Assembly (NCBI RefSeq): GCF_963583255.1
Contig: NC_084804.1
Span: forward strand, 35,260,453-35,324,452
Source of the DNA: Pyrus communis
Taxonomy: Eukaryota > Streptophyta > Magnoliopsida > Rosales > Rosaceae
Direction: 5' to 3'
Length of the DNA: 64,000 nt
Part shown: in pieces, positions 46,751-57,588 of the stretch
How the letters are laid out: the number at the start of each line of letters is the position of its first letter
How positions within the stretch are numbered: position 1 is the first letter of the stretch
The notes under the pieces: generated by a model
Databases searched by the model: none
What the model was told of the DNA's origin: nothing
What the model saw: only the letters and a program-made list of their open reading frames with translations
Translations under genes and position numbers: made by a program

Positions 46751-47997
46751 ATGACGCATCAAGCATCGCGGAAAAATATGGAAGCTAGGGTTTCAAATCT
46801 GGAAACCAAATTCAATGAGTTCAAGTCCTCACAAGATGAATTGCGATCAGAATTCAAGATGTCTCACGACCTAATTCTCCTTCAACTGCAGTCGCTTGTG
46901 GCGCGTGGCAATGGAGGTTTTGTGGGAGAATCTTCATAGGCAACTACATTAAATCCACATATGCAAGATGGGTTGAATCCTAATTGGTTCCCAATTTCAA
47001 GAATTAAGATTGCAGCCATCAGTACCAGCAACAATCGCAACCATCATTCTTGAAGATGGACTTCCCTCAATTCAATGACGGTGATGATCCATTGGGGTGG
47101 ATTTATAAAGCCTAGCATTACTTTGAGTTCTTCAACATTGAGGATTTGAAAAAGGTCAAGTTAGCATATTTTCACATGGAAGGGGAAGCTTTGAAATGGT
47201 TTCAATGGCTGCGATGTCTAATCAATTACCTCAATTGGGAGGAATTTACAAAAGTCAAGTGTCAAGAATTTAGCCTCTTCGAATTGGAAAATTCAGCAGA
47301 GACATTGGTTAAACTTCGTCAAGTGGGTACTCTTCGTGATTATATGATCGAGTTCATATGCCTGGCAAATCGTACTAGAGATATCAATCCATCACTACTG
47401 AAGTCTTGTTTCACTGGGGGACTAAAGGCAGAACTCAGACACAATGTGAAACTCTTGAAGCCTCAGCTTTTTTGCACAACAAATCTATTACAAGCTTACT
47501 GATCTCAAGGTGAAATCTTCCTATAAACCTCTTGTGATTCAGCCTAATTTTAGGTCACCTTTACAATCGACAAATACTAATAATGTAGCTGAAAATGGAT
47601 CAAGATTTAATAGTGTGAGAAGATTAACCCCAGAACAGGTGGATCATTGTAGGAAGAATGGTCTTTGATTCCATTGCAAAGAGAAGTATGTTCAAGGTCA
47701 TAGTTGTGAAAAGAAAAAATTGTTATTACTTGATGTGCAAGCCTATGTGGAAGGTAAAGAGAATGAGGTAGAGAATGATTTCGAAGAGGATGAACTATAA
47801 ATTACTGCTTGTGCACTATTTGGGACTCTAACACCCCAATCTATTAACACTATGAAATTCCTGGTTTTATTAAGAATTGTCCAGTCATAATCTTGATAGA
47901 TTTGGGCAGCTCACACAATTTTATAGATTTGGGATTGGTTAAAAGACTCAAGAGTCATTTAGACATAGGTCATGTGTTCAATGTGAAAATTGCAAAT
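46751..47997 (+). pseudogene. Gypsy gag and protease remnant
   Basis: The first frame reads MTHQASRKNMEARVSNLETK, a coiled gag N-terminus, and ends at a stop at 46937. It continues in another frame as DFPQFNDGDDPLGWIYKA, an in-frame stop, then HYFEFFNIEDLKKVKLAYF and the retrotransposon gag core (EALKWFQW, MIEFICLANRT). A zinc-knuckle-like segment (HCRKNGL.FHCKEKY) follows. The protease motif is LIDLGSSHNFIDLGL near 47897, with Leu where LIDSGS is usual. It is interrupted by the Cassandra element and resumes as YAITLGGCDTVL at about 48700. Confidence 0.8.
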
Positions 47998-48008
47998 GGT
48001 GGTAAAGT

Positions 48009-48624
48009 TGTCACATCCTAGTCTCGACTCCGCTGTAGCACAATATTGTCCGTTTTGGGGCCCAACCACGCCCTCACAGTTTGTTTCTGGGAACTCAGAA
48101 AAGAACTTCCTAGTGGGTCACCCATCCTAGGATTGCTCTCACTTGAACTCGCTTAACTTCGGAGTTCCGATTGAACCCGAAGCCAGTGAGTTCCCAAAAG
48201 ACCTCGTGCTATATGGAGGTGGGCATGTACATATAAGGCACATCACCCCCTCTTTGTTGGTCGATGTGTGATGTTACAATCCACCCTCCTTAGGGGCCCG
48301 ACGTCCTCGTCGGCATACTCGCACCGAACAACATAATGGCTCTGATACCATTATGTCACATCCCAGTCTTGACTCCGCCATAGCACGATATTGTCTGCTT
48401 TGGGCCCTGGCCACACCCTCATGGTTTTGTTTCTGGGAGCTCAGACGAGAACTTCCCAGTGGGTTACCCATCCTAGGATTGCTCTCACCCAAACTCGCTT
48501 AACTTCGGAGTTCCAATGGAACCCGAAGCCAGTGAGTTCCCAAAAAGCCTTGTGCTATATAGAGGTGGGCATGTACATATAACGCACATCACCCCCTCTC
48601 TGTTGGTCGATGTGGGATGTTACA
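48009..48624 (-). mobile_element. Second Cassandra TRIM element, nested
   Basis: Two LTRs of about 270 bp (48009-48278 and 48354-48624) flank a 75 bp core. The core carries, on the minus strand, ATGGTATCAGAGCCA as primer site. The LTRs run from TGTAACAT to GATGTGACA on the minus strand and hold the 5S-like AACTCCGAAGTTAAGCG. The element sits inside the gypsy protease region. Flanking 5-mers (AAAGT and AATAT) do not match, so the duplication has decayed or the ends are off by a few bases. Confidence 0.88.
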
Positions 48625-48733
48625 AATATAGCTACACATGGTATATTGTCTTAAGCTTCAATCATAATCCAAGAATATAGAGGAGTTTTAGATCTATATG
48701 CTATTACATTGGGGGGTTGTGATACTGTTCTTG

Positions 48734-50860
48734 TGTAATGACCTATCCCCAAATATTTCAGTTTTTGTAATTTTATAGCGTGAATTTACGAAAATGCCAT
48801 TCAAGGCGAAATCATTGACTTTTGTTGACCTTCGTACTGGGTAACATATGACCTATTCTATTAGTATTTTCTTATAGTACTCATCACTACGAACGTGTGG
48901 GTGCAAGTCGAATTGAATTTGGAGTTACGATGAACTTTTTACAGAACTATGAAGTCGAGGGGCAAAGTAGCCAATTCACTATTCTAGATATTAGGGTTAG
49001 ATATTTTTATTGTTTTAATAATTTTCTGTCATGTGGGGCCCACACCCCACTTCCCTTTCTTCCCCATGTCATTCCTCCCTTACCCCCCATGATCTCTCAG
49101 ATTCTCTCGAAGCCTCTGCTCCCTCTCATCTTTACCTCATATTTCTGTCATTCCCTCACCCATTTCTCGTGCCTCACCTCTGCAACAATAATGACGACAC
49201 CCACACATACACAGGACCACCAACTCAGCCATATTTAGCCCTTTGTCTCTCTCTGATCTCCCTCATTTCTTCTTCCATGTCTGTGCACACTGCACAAAAA
49301 AGCAGAAACCACCTCGCCGTACTCTGATGAGCCTCACTACCAAACCATCTTCACCTTACTCCTTTTACTACCTAATTGTACGATAGAACCAAAGGACAGA
49401 GTTTTGAGCCCGCTATCTTCCCTTCATTTGCTAGTTAAATCGAACCACTGTCGTTGCCATGTTTCCTGACGAGCTCCTTGAAGTTCCAACCTTGGTAAGC
49501 CTTATAACTCCCCAAATTCTCTTTTAATGATGATCTAGAACTGTCTATAACCTTGATGGGGGAAAGTTATTGTAGATGGGTGATTTCCCCAGATTCCAGC
49601 AGAGATCCGACAGCTTTCAAGCCATTTTTCGGCCAACTTCGGCCACGATTGGCCACAAGATAGGTATATTTCTCCTCCTTGTTTCTCTAGCTTTAAAACC
49701 ATATATTATGTGTTGGTTTTGGTTAAGTTTTGACCCCAAAACGGAGTTGGGGAAGTTTCCCGACCAAAATTTCCAGATCTAGCCTTCTTTTTCCTTGAGT
49801 CCGGCGGGTGCGACTTGCGAGCCTAATTGGGTCGACCCGACCTGCAACCCAAAACCATGCCCAACCTAGTAACTAGGTCCAATCCAATAACCGACCCAGA
49901 CATTTGGGCCATGTAACGCAAACCCTTGGCATATTAACCCCAACCCAACAACCCAAAGCCTAGATTCGACCCTACTCGGACCCAAGCCCAGTTTCCATGA
50001 TTGGCGCCTGGGTGCGCGTGGCAGGCTGTCATGGCCGACTTGTGGAGCACACGTGCGTCCGCCATAGATGCTATGCTCCACCGTCTTCCACAGCGGCACA
50101 AGCGAATTTTTCTACGACCTTTTTGACGACCCATCTCGACGCTTGGCCTCTCAGGCCGCCACCCCCCCCCCCCCCCCCGTGGCGGCACGTGGGGGAACCC
50201 AAGGTCCCTTTTTAGGGTTTTCAATGTGCCGAATCCGAATCAGTTGTCCGTTTTCCCAAATTCTAACGTTTTAGTGGAGTTTTATTAAATGGTCTCTATT
50301 TGTGTTTAGGAGCATCGATGGGAAGTGACACCGTCCTCTTTAGTTTGAGCAGCTCCTTGGAAACAAAATATTTGTGAGTGGACCCCTTCTCAAATTGCAT
50401 ACTTTTATAAAATATTAGTCTTGCATGCATTTCATATTTCATGAATTTAGTATGTTTTATAATATGTTTTACGGATTTCTATAATTATGGTTACGGAGAA
50501 ATTATGATTTATTTAAATTGCTTTTACGAAATAGTTATGACTTATCAAATTTACGTTTTACTAAAGGTTATGAATTATTGGATTTTTGTATATGAAATTA
50601 TATGGATTTACAAATATGATTTATGTTGGATTTATGAGATGAGGCTTTGAGCTTTTGAGCTCCGATGATTAGATATGGGTTTTTGAGATATGTTTTCGGT
50701 GCTTATCTAGTGGGTTATCATACAACACATACACACAACACGGGTATGTGGACTCTATGGCCAGAAGAAACAGTTGCGGATATTTATGACACACCCCCAG
50801 CCTCACTGGCGAAATTAGTGTCGATAACTTCACTAGCCACAACTAGTGTCGGTGTGTTAC
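48734..50860 (+). mobile_element. Large LTR nested in the gypsy element
   Basis: It starts TGTAATGACCTATCCCC directly after the gypsy protease motif GGCDTVLV. The first 200 bases match the LTR at 60033 (GTGAATTTACGAA, TTGACTTTTGTTGAC, GACGTGTGGG-like words, TTTGGAGTTA). It contains an 18-base C run (50162-50179). The right end is uncertain, near GTGTGTTAC at 50852-50860. No coding sequence. Confidence 0.55.
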
Positions 50861-51705
50861 GTATATATTTCTTCTCTGGTGTAACCCAGCTAGTTGGAAA
50901 TATCCTACAAATAGCAAATTAGAAATGCTCTTGGTTAGTTGGAAATATCCTACAAATAGCAAATTGTAAGGAAAGCTCAACAGTCAATGAAATAGTTTTG
51001 TTCTTTTGTTATACTCTCTCTCTGTGTGCAGCCATTGAAGATGTGGAGCTAGGTTCTAACAAGTAGCAGACATTTCATTTTTTGTTGTAAAAAGAAAAGA
51101 AAGACCAAACTTTTGGGCGTTTTCGTACCCATCTACCAACTGCGATCCAGAGAGATTGGATACTTGAGCTTTTCTACATTGCCTTGAAATGCTTGTTCAT
51201 GCTGTAAAACAAGCTTTCTTTAAACTACCTGCTTGTTTTTGCACCTCGAATGGATGGACGTGATAGAAAACAAACACTTATTTGGGTTGTTTGACTACAA
51301 TTAAAACATAACATCAACCCAAGGAGACTCCAAAATTTTAGCCCAAATTCTACACACAAATAGTGGCAAGGTTTCCAAACAAATCCACTCCACTATTCAA
51401 GTTATTTGGCAGTTATTGAAACAAATTCACCATGTCTAATTTCAACGTACTTATAATAATAACCGCTCATGGCTTTGCAAACCTTGAACATAAACAAACC
51501 AAAGCAAATATCAACCCACGTCTCACCTGATGACACAGCACTCAAATCAAACTCTTCTTCCTAATTGCTTCCTGTCAATGCATATACTTCCGCCTACAAC
51601 TTCATTGTCGATTTTTTCTGGGTGCAACGAGTAAAAGGCCAATCACAACACGTTTGCCATCGTCCTTGGCAAGGGACCAGTATTAATCGTGTCCAGTTGG
51701 TACTA

Positions 51706-52268
51706 CTATTTACCATATTCTGCAGCTTCCTTGCAATGGTCGCAGTTTGCAGATAACTCGCTGACGGTCAATGTTTGTACAAGCTCTTCAACATCCTCCT
51801 TGAATACTAGACGAATGGCACATTCATGCAGTCCTAAGCCCGGGCTGTCGGACCCAAAAGTTGCACTGACTAGATTCAATTGATTCCACGATTCAGGAAA
51901 CAGAGCACGCGGTATATAGACAAACCAAATCAAATCATGCGCATACAACCACATGTCTTTATCTGTATCGAATGTAAAACGGATCTTATTGTCACAATCA
52001 ACCTCAGGGGTAAGATCACAAATGAGCTCACGAGCAAACTCTGAATCCGGAGTGTCATTGATGATGTTTGGATGTTCATGGATCGATGAAGAAACAGATA
52101 GAGCAATCCCTAACCAATTACCATCATAGTACAAATTTTGAGGCACTTCGATTTGTGCAGAGTCACCTTTATTCGGATTCAAGAACCACTTCGGAAATTC
52201 AATTCCAGCGAGCTTCAATGCAAAGTGATTGTCAGACCCGACCTGTAGAGAAAATTTCTAAATGTGAG

Positions 52269-52312
<44 letters not shown>

Positions 52313-52980
52313 GACATACCCAGTTTCTGATATTCTGAGAGAACAACTGGAACTTTCTTTCGTGTGGATTACTGTGATCGCATTCTTGGGGACTATGTTT
52401 TTCCTCTGTGAGGACTTTGTGATTTTGCTCCAGAATTAAGTTTATCCAATGTTTTACCACCAATTCATTATAATATTCAAAGAGGGTGTCTGAACTGCCT
52501 AATATACATTGTATGATTGTCTGGACAAATCCTTGTAAATCTTGCTTGTATAAAATCCGGAGCCCACAGATCTTAACCTTTAAAGCAGGTCTATAGGTAA
52601 TAAAGGAAAGGCAGATTTTCCTTGATGATGTTTGAGTGAACAGTTCGGGAATAATTGCTCGTGGAATGTAAACAATTAAAAGGTGATGTTTATCAGATAT
52701 CACGGACTCAAAGTTTAGGGACAGATTCACATAATGTTTACCCATTTCGAGTCGACAAGAACCATGATACTGATCCTCTTTTACGATGTGCTGGTGTTCC
52801 ACTGCAAGTGATACGCATAGAGAAAACCCCATCCACTTCTTACTCTTGTGCAGATTCTGAGGCAGCTCGATTGTCACAGAAGTCCCAACTTCAGTGTTGA
52901 ACCATGCTGGGGAACCACTTAAAGAAAAATCATAGTTTTGGTACCTATGGTTTAGTCCCTGGAGAATGCAGAAACAATGT

Positions 52981-53027
<47 letters not shown>

Positions 53028-53037
53028 GAGTGAGAGT

Positions 53038-53070
<33 letters not shown>

Positions 53071-53071
53071 T

Positions 53072-53122
<51 letters not shown>

Positions 53123-56100
53123 CCAGGTATCTTGGAAGAACAGATTCAATGTTCCTTCTCAACAGAACTGTGGAACCTTCTTCGCAAGTTGGAATAAATT
53201 TCTCCCTGCATATATCAAAGAACTCCAACGTTAAATGAAGAATGAAGTTTTAAATTTTTAACGCAGCTAATAATGTAGTTTTCAGAAATTAAACTCTACC
53301 ATCTCAAAATGTCATTCTCTAGACTAAACCATCCAAGCTCTGATGTAGCTTTACCAACTTCATTCAAATTGGAGGGCTCAGAAGGGATCATTTGTTGACT
53401 TTGTTCGGACAGCACAGGTATTTGTTGTTGTAGCTGCTGCCGCCCTCCAATACCAAAACTATGTGGTATGAATGTTTGGATAAGCTTTTCTACATCTTGC
53501 TCATAAATTAGATGAATCCCACATTTCTGGACCTCCATGCACGGGTTGTTGGTTTCAAATACAGACCCAATCACAAAAGATTCATTTAACATCCTTGGAA
53601 AGCATACACAGGGTACATAGAAAGCACAAAGTAACTCAGAATTTGATTCAACTGAGTTGAGATGTCTCCAGTCAAGGAGGTATGGTTCCAGTTGAAATTC
53701 CTCAGTTTCCACTCTGCATTTGTAGAAGTAATCAGAAGCACAATCGGATTCAATCTGGGAGACACCAGGTTTTCGCTTCACCAAGAAAACAATAGCAACG
53801 CCCATCCACTTCTTATCATTTTTCAAATCTGGAGGCACCGGGATTGATATGAAATCTCTGGTAGCTATGTTGTTGAACCACTTTGGAATTTCATTTTGAT
53901 AATCACAAGACTTTATGGAACATGACTTATAATCGAATAGCTGTAACATAAAACAGAAAAGGATTATGATTAGTTATAGAAAAAGACAGATACTTAGCAT
54001 AGCGAAAATATGCTCGACATTTTTTTGTGGGTATGTGTGCGTGTGAGACAGAGTGAGAGAGAGACTTCAATGTCTTTTTGCAGCACTTGATTTGGCAGTG
54101 AAAGATCATGAACAGGTTTCCATTGTTGAAGTTTATCTGATATGGGGTCAAAACTAAAGAAACTACGCCCTGGGACAGTTGATGAAGTCCATGTCCTTGT
54201 ATGTTTTGGGTCAGGCGGTGATGAAGTAGAAGATTCTTGATGCTTGGATGAAATGAGGGCACTGATTGTAGTCATTCCAGAAACATCTGAGGTCCATACT
54301 TTGAATTGATCTGGGAAATCTATCAGTGATGTACAATCATCAGCGGGCACATGTCGAACACTTAATGGAAGCTTCTTAGGCAGTGACTGAAGCCTACTAC
54401 AATTCCTCAATTTGAGAGATTCAAGCTTTGATAGTTGGCCGATGCTTTCGGGTAAGTGCACAAAGTTATTAGCACTCAAGTCTAATGTCCTTAGGGAAAT
54501 TAAGGTGCCAAGATCATCAGGTATTGCTCCATCTATCAGATCGCAATCACTTAAGTTTAGGCTCGTCAAAGAAGTTAAACCAGAGAACGAAGTAGGCAGC
54601 AACAAGCTCACAGGAGCATTTCCCTTTCTACCCCACCACCAACAAGTAAAGAGAGAATGCCATGATTTTGAAGGTAGATCTTTACATCCTTGGAAGGATA
54701 GAGTCTTTAGATTTTTCATAGCTGCAATGGATGATGATTCTCTTATAGCAGTTCCACTTATATCAAGGTCCTCAAGATATTCCACACAATTCAAATCCTC
54801 AGGTATGTCATCAAGTTCTGAGCAACCTGTTAGAATGAGCGTTTTCAGAGACGTCAAATACTGAATGGAACTTGGAAGACGGAAAAGGTTTCTGCAGCCT
54901 CCCAAATTCATCAATGTAAGACCAGTCAAACGTTGGATTGATGGAGGTAATTCTTCAATGGCAGTTCCATCTAGATGAAGCTCCAACAAGCTTTTCATAT
55001 TTCCTTCAATTTCAGGAAACCTCTCGAGTCTTGAAGAACCAGAGAGAGTTAAAGTTTTAAGAGATTCCAAACTGATGAAAGGTGGAAGGCTCTCAATGGA
55101 TTTGCAGTTTCTCATATTCAACAAGATAAGGTTTTTGAGAAATCCCAGGGATGGGTGAACCTCAACCAATCTTGTACAACCTTGAAGCACCAACTTCTCA
55201 AGATTTGGAACCTCAACGAAGTTTGGGGTTGCAATCAAGTACACGGAATCACTTAGATCGATAAACTTTAGCATGCTCCAGCGCTGGTACAATATAGAAA
55301 TTACCATAAAGTGAAATAAATAATACGTTGATATGAATATTTTTCAAAATATTAGCACGCACAAAGACATAATCTTACCTTATTTCCCCTCCATACTTGT
55401 TTGATACGGCTTGAATGCATGCGGAGTTCCACTAGCTTATCTGATTGAAAGTTTGATGGCAAAGAATTAAAAGGAAATGCATGCCATTCCAGCAGTTGTA
55501 ACTCATTAGAAAGGTATCTGATGGGTCCAGGAAAGTACACATTACTAATTTTTAACAATCTTAGCTTGCACATCTTTGAGAACGGGTCAACATTTATGTG
55601 AACCACCTCTTGTTTTGGTAGATTCAAGAATATACCTTCCACTGCAATTGTTCCCTAACAAAAAAGAAGGAAATTAGTTGCAGTACAAGGACATAGAAAA
55701 TACAAAGATGATAAATTCGTTTTAGTAATCTTTGAATCTATATTTGTAATAATATATTACCTCATTGTTTACAAATACATGGATGACATCCTTGGGAAGC
55801 CACAGCCTGCTACGTTTGCCCGGCTCTTCACAGCATTCACGACGAACAATCTCCCAACCTAATTCTTGAATCAAGTCATGCATCCACAATTTTCTTCCAA
55901 ATAGAGTTAGTAGAGATTTTTCCATGAGAACTGCTATATCAATGTCTGGACAATAGCCACAACTACTTTCCAGTATTCTTGTAACGCGATCTTTATCCTC
56001 CCCTTTAAAGAAACATGCAATGTCCAAAAATACTTTCTTTTCTACATCTTGTAAAGCATCAAAACTTACTTTAAGCACATCAGTAATTCTTCTGTCTGGA

Positions 56101-57588
56101 TTTTCTTTAAGTCTATCCAAAGCACTTGACCATACTTCTACGCTTCTACCAAAGAGGAATGAACCCAAAACTTCAATAGCTAATGGGAGGCCATTAGCGT
56201 ATTCTACAACATTCTTTGATAGCTTGAGAAAGTCATCTCCGACCTGGTCTTTCTTGAATGCTTTCTGACAAAAGAGCTGAAGAGCTTCAGCATCAGTTAA
56301 CGGCTTCACCTTATACATTTTATCTACTCCATATGTGCAAAGCAAATGCTCATTCCTTGATGTTATTATGATCCTACTCCCTGAACCAAACCAATGATGA
56401 CCACACAATGCTTTCAATTGTTTTAATTGATCCACATCATCAAGAATGACAAGAACCCTTCTAGTACTTAGTCTCTGTCTTATCTTTTTCATCCCCATAT
56501 GGACATTATGTACATCTACATTACTCTCAAACAGGATATCTGAAAGAAGTTGCTTTTGTAAATGGACTAGACCTTGTTTCTCAGTTACCTCTCTAACATT
56601 GGCAAGAAAGCTGTAAGCTTCAAACTGAGAACGTATCCTATCAAAAACTACTTCAGCAATGGTTGTCTTACCCATACCCCCCATCCCCCAAATCCCTAAC
56701 ATGCATACATTGTTCAACCCCGTGTCTAAGCAAGAAATCACTTCATTTACACGTGAATCCATCCCAACTAAATCCGTATGTATACTTGAAATTGTTTGAT
56801 TTACTTTAGTGAAAATATATCTCACAATATCTTCAATAATTTTCGACTGATATCTGAAAAAACAAACAAACAACGAATAAATAATCCTCTCATTGAAGTT
56901 TTGTCAGCGCCACTCAACCAAATAAAAAGATAACAAAATGTTAAATTTTGTATGTTCTTTCTTCTTTGTTTCAAGAACAAAAAGAAAAAGTTCTTTGGTA
57001 TACCTCCTCTGCAATTTTCTTGTAAAAAACAAAAAGAAAAGAATAAAGTTTTACGGTGCTACAAGGAGATCGGTAACCTTACCCATCTTGTAAATGCCAT
57101 CCATAGAGATCAGCTACTTCGGTAAGTGCATCCCTCCACGTACGCACCTTCTCAGTGTTATCCTTAAAGGCTTCTTCATGCTTGGAGAAGGCTTTCCCGA
57201 AATTACCCATTTGTTTTCGTACCTCAGATGGATCCACGTCATAGAAAACTGGGAGTATTGTCTGCCCCATCACCTTCGTGCATTCAACACTCTTTGCAAG
57301 CTCATCCAAGCAACATGTTGAGTAGGCATAGTTTCTTGAAAGAACAACAATTACATATCTTGATTCTTCAATTGCTTTCAAGAGTTCTGGCGAGATGGGT
57401 TTTTCCCTCTCAAGTTGTTCAGCACCTCTGAATGCAAACACTCCCTTCTGATTCAGAGAAGTATACAGATGGTCTACAAAATTTATGCGGGTGTCTTTGC
57501 CTCTGAAACTGAGGAACACATCGTATGTCCATTGAGGAGTCGGAGGAGACCCATAAGAAGACGAAGGAATATCTGTTTGGCTGATCAT
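51706..57588 (-). CDS. TIR-NB-LRR resistance protein with three post-LRR modules
   Basis: Eight minus-strand exons join in phase: 57588-57083, 56853-55761, 55654-55379, 55283-54066, 53940-53300, 53205-53121, 52958-52320 and 52242-51706, about 1664 residues. The TIR domain (22-165) has YDVFLSFRGKDTR and CCLDEL with the catalytic-position Glu96. NB-ARC follows: P-loop GMGGMGKTT (225-233), LDDVD, GSGSRIIITSR, GLPLA (390-394) and MHDL (493-496), all intact. LRRs span about 560-1000. Three C-JID/PL modules follow (1032-1195, 1274-1440, 1487-1650), each running from a [IFS]PxWF motif to a Cys-rich end such as CGIHLIYEQDVEKLIQTF. It would sense an effector and signal by TIR NADase activity. The repeated PL tail recalls Prunus Ma. 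The exon 4 donor (54066 or 54087) is uncertain. Confidence 0.9.
52273..52308. repeat. GA/CT microsatellite at a TNL donor site
   Basis: CT tract (read on the gene strand) just inside intron 7, which begins GTATGTCTCTC. Confidence 0.9.
52984..53119. repeat. Compound GA/GTGA repeat filling TNL intron 6
   Basis: About 135 bases of GA units with GTGA interruptions. On the gene strand it begins at the donor GTCTCT. It fills most of the 162 bp intron. Confidence 0.9.

Larger units (their letters stand above)
46522..51061 (+). mobile_element. Ty3/gypsy element with nested insertions
   Basis: The 5' LTR is 46522-46704 (183 bp, TGTTAG..CTAACA) and the 3' LTR ends at 51061 with the same CTAACA. AGTAG flanks the whole (46517-46521 and 51062-51066). 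A tRNA-Met-like primer site (TTGGTATTGAGCC) follows the 5' LTR. Coding remains are gag and the start of protease. A Cassandra element and another LTR are inserted in it. No reverse transcriptase, RNase H or integrase is visible, so the element is dead. The 3' LTR lacks its first part and contains a partial internal duplication. Confidence 0.88.

Noticed and set aside
49031..49327. 98-codon Pro/Ser-rich frames
   Set aside because: Within the LTR at 48734; pyrimidine-rich LTR sequence gives such frames by chance.
52904..53197. Arg-Glu open frame on the plus strand within the TNL gene
   Set aside because: Antisense of the intron 6 microsatellite.
52215..53228. Continuous 337-codon frame through the CT repeat of the TNL gene
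   Set aside because: Reads through introns 6 and 7 as Ser-Leu repeats. The spliced model gives uninterrupted homologous PL modules with GT/AG borders and matching phases.
53994..54065. Extension of the LRR exon to a stop at 53994
   Set aside because: The added residues are the CT-rich intron start; splicing at 54066 keeps phase with PL module 1.
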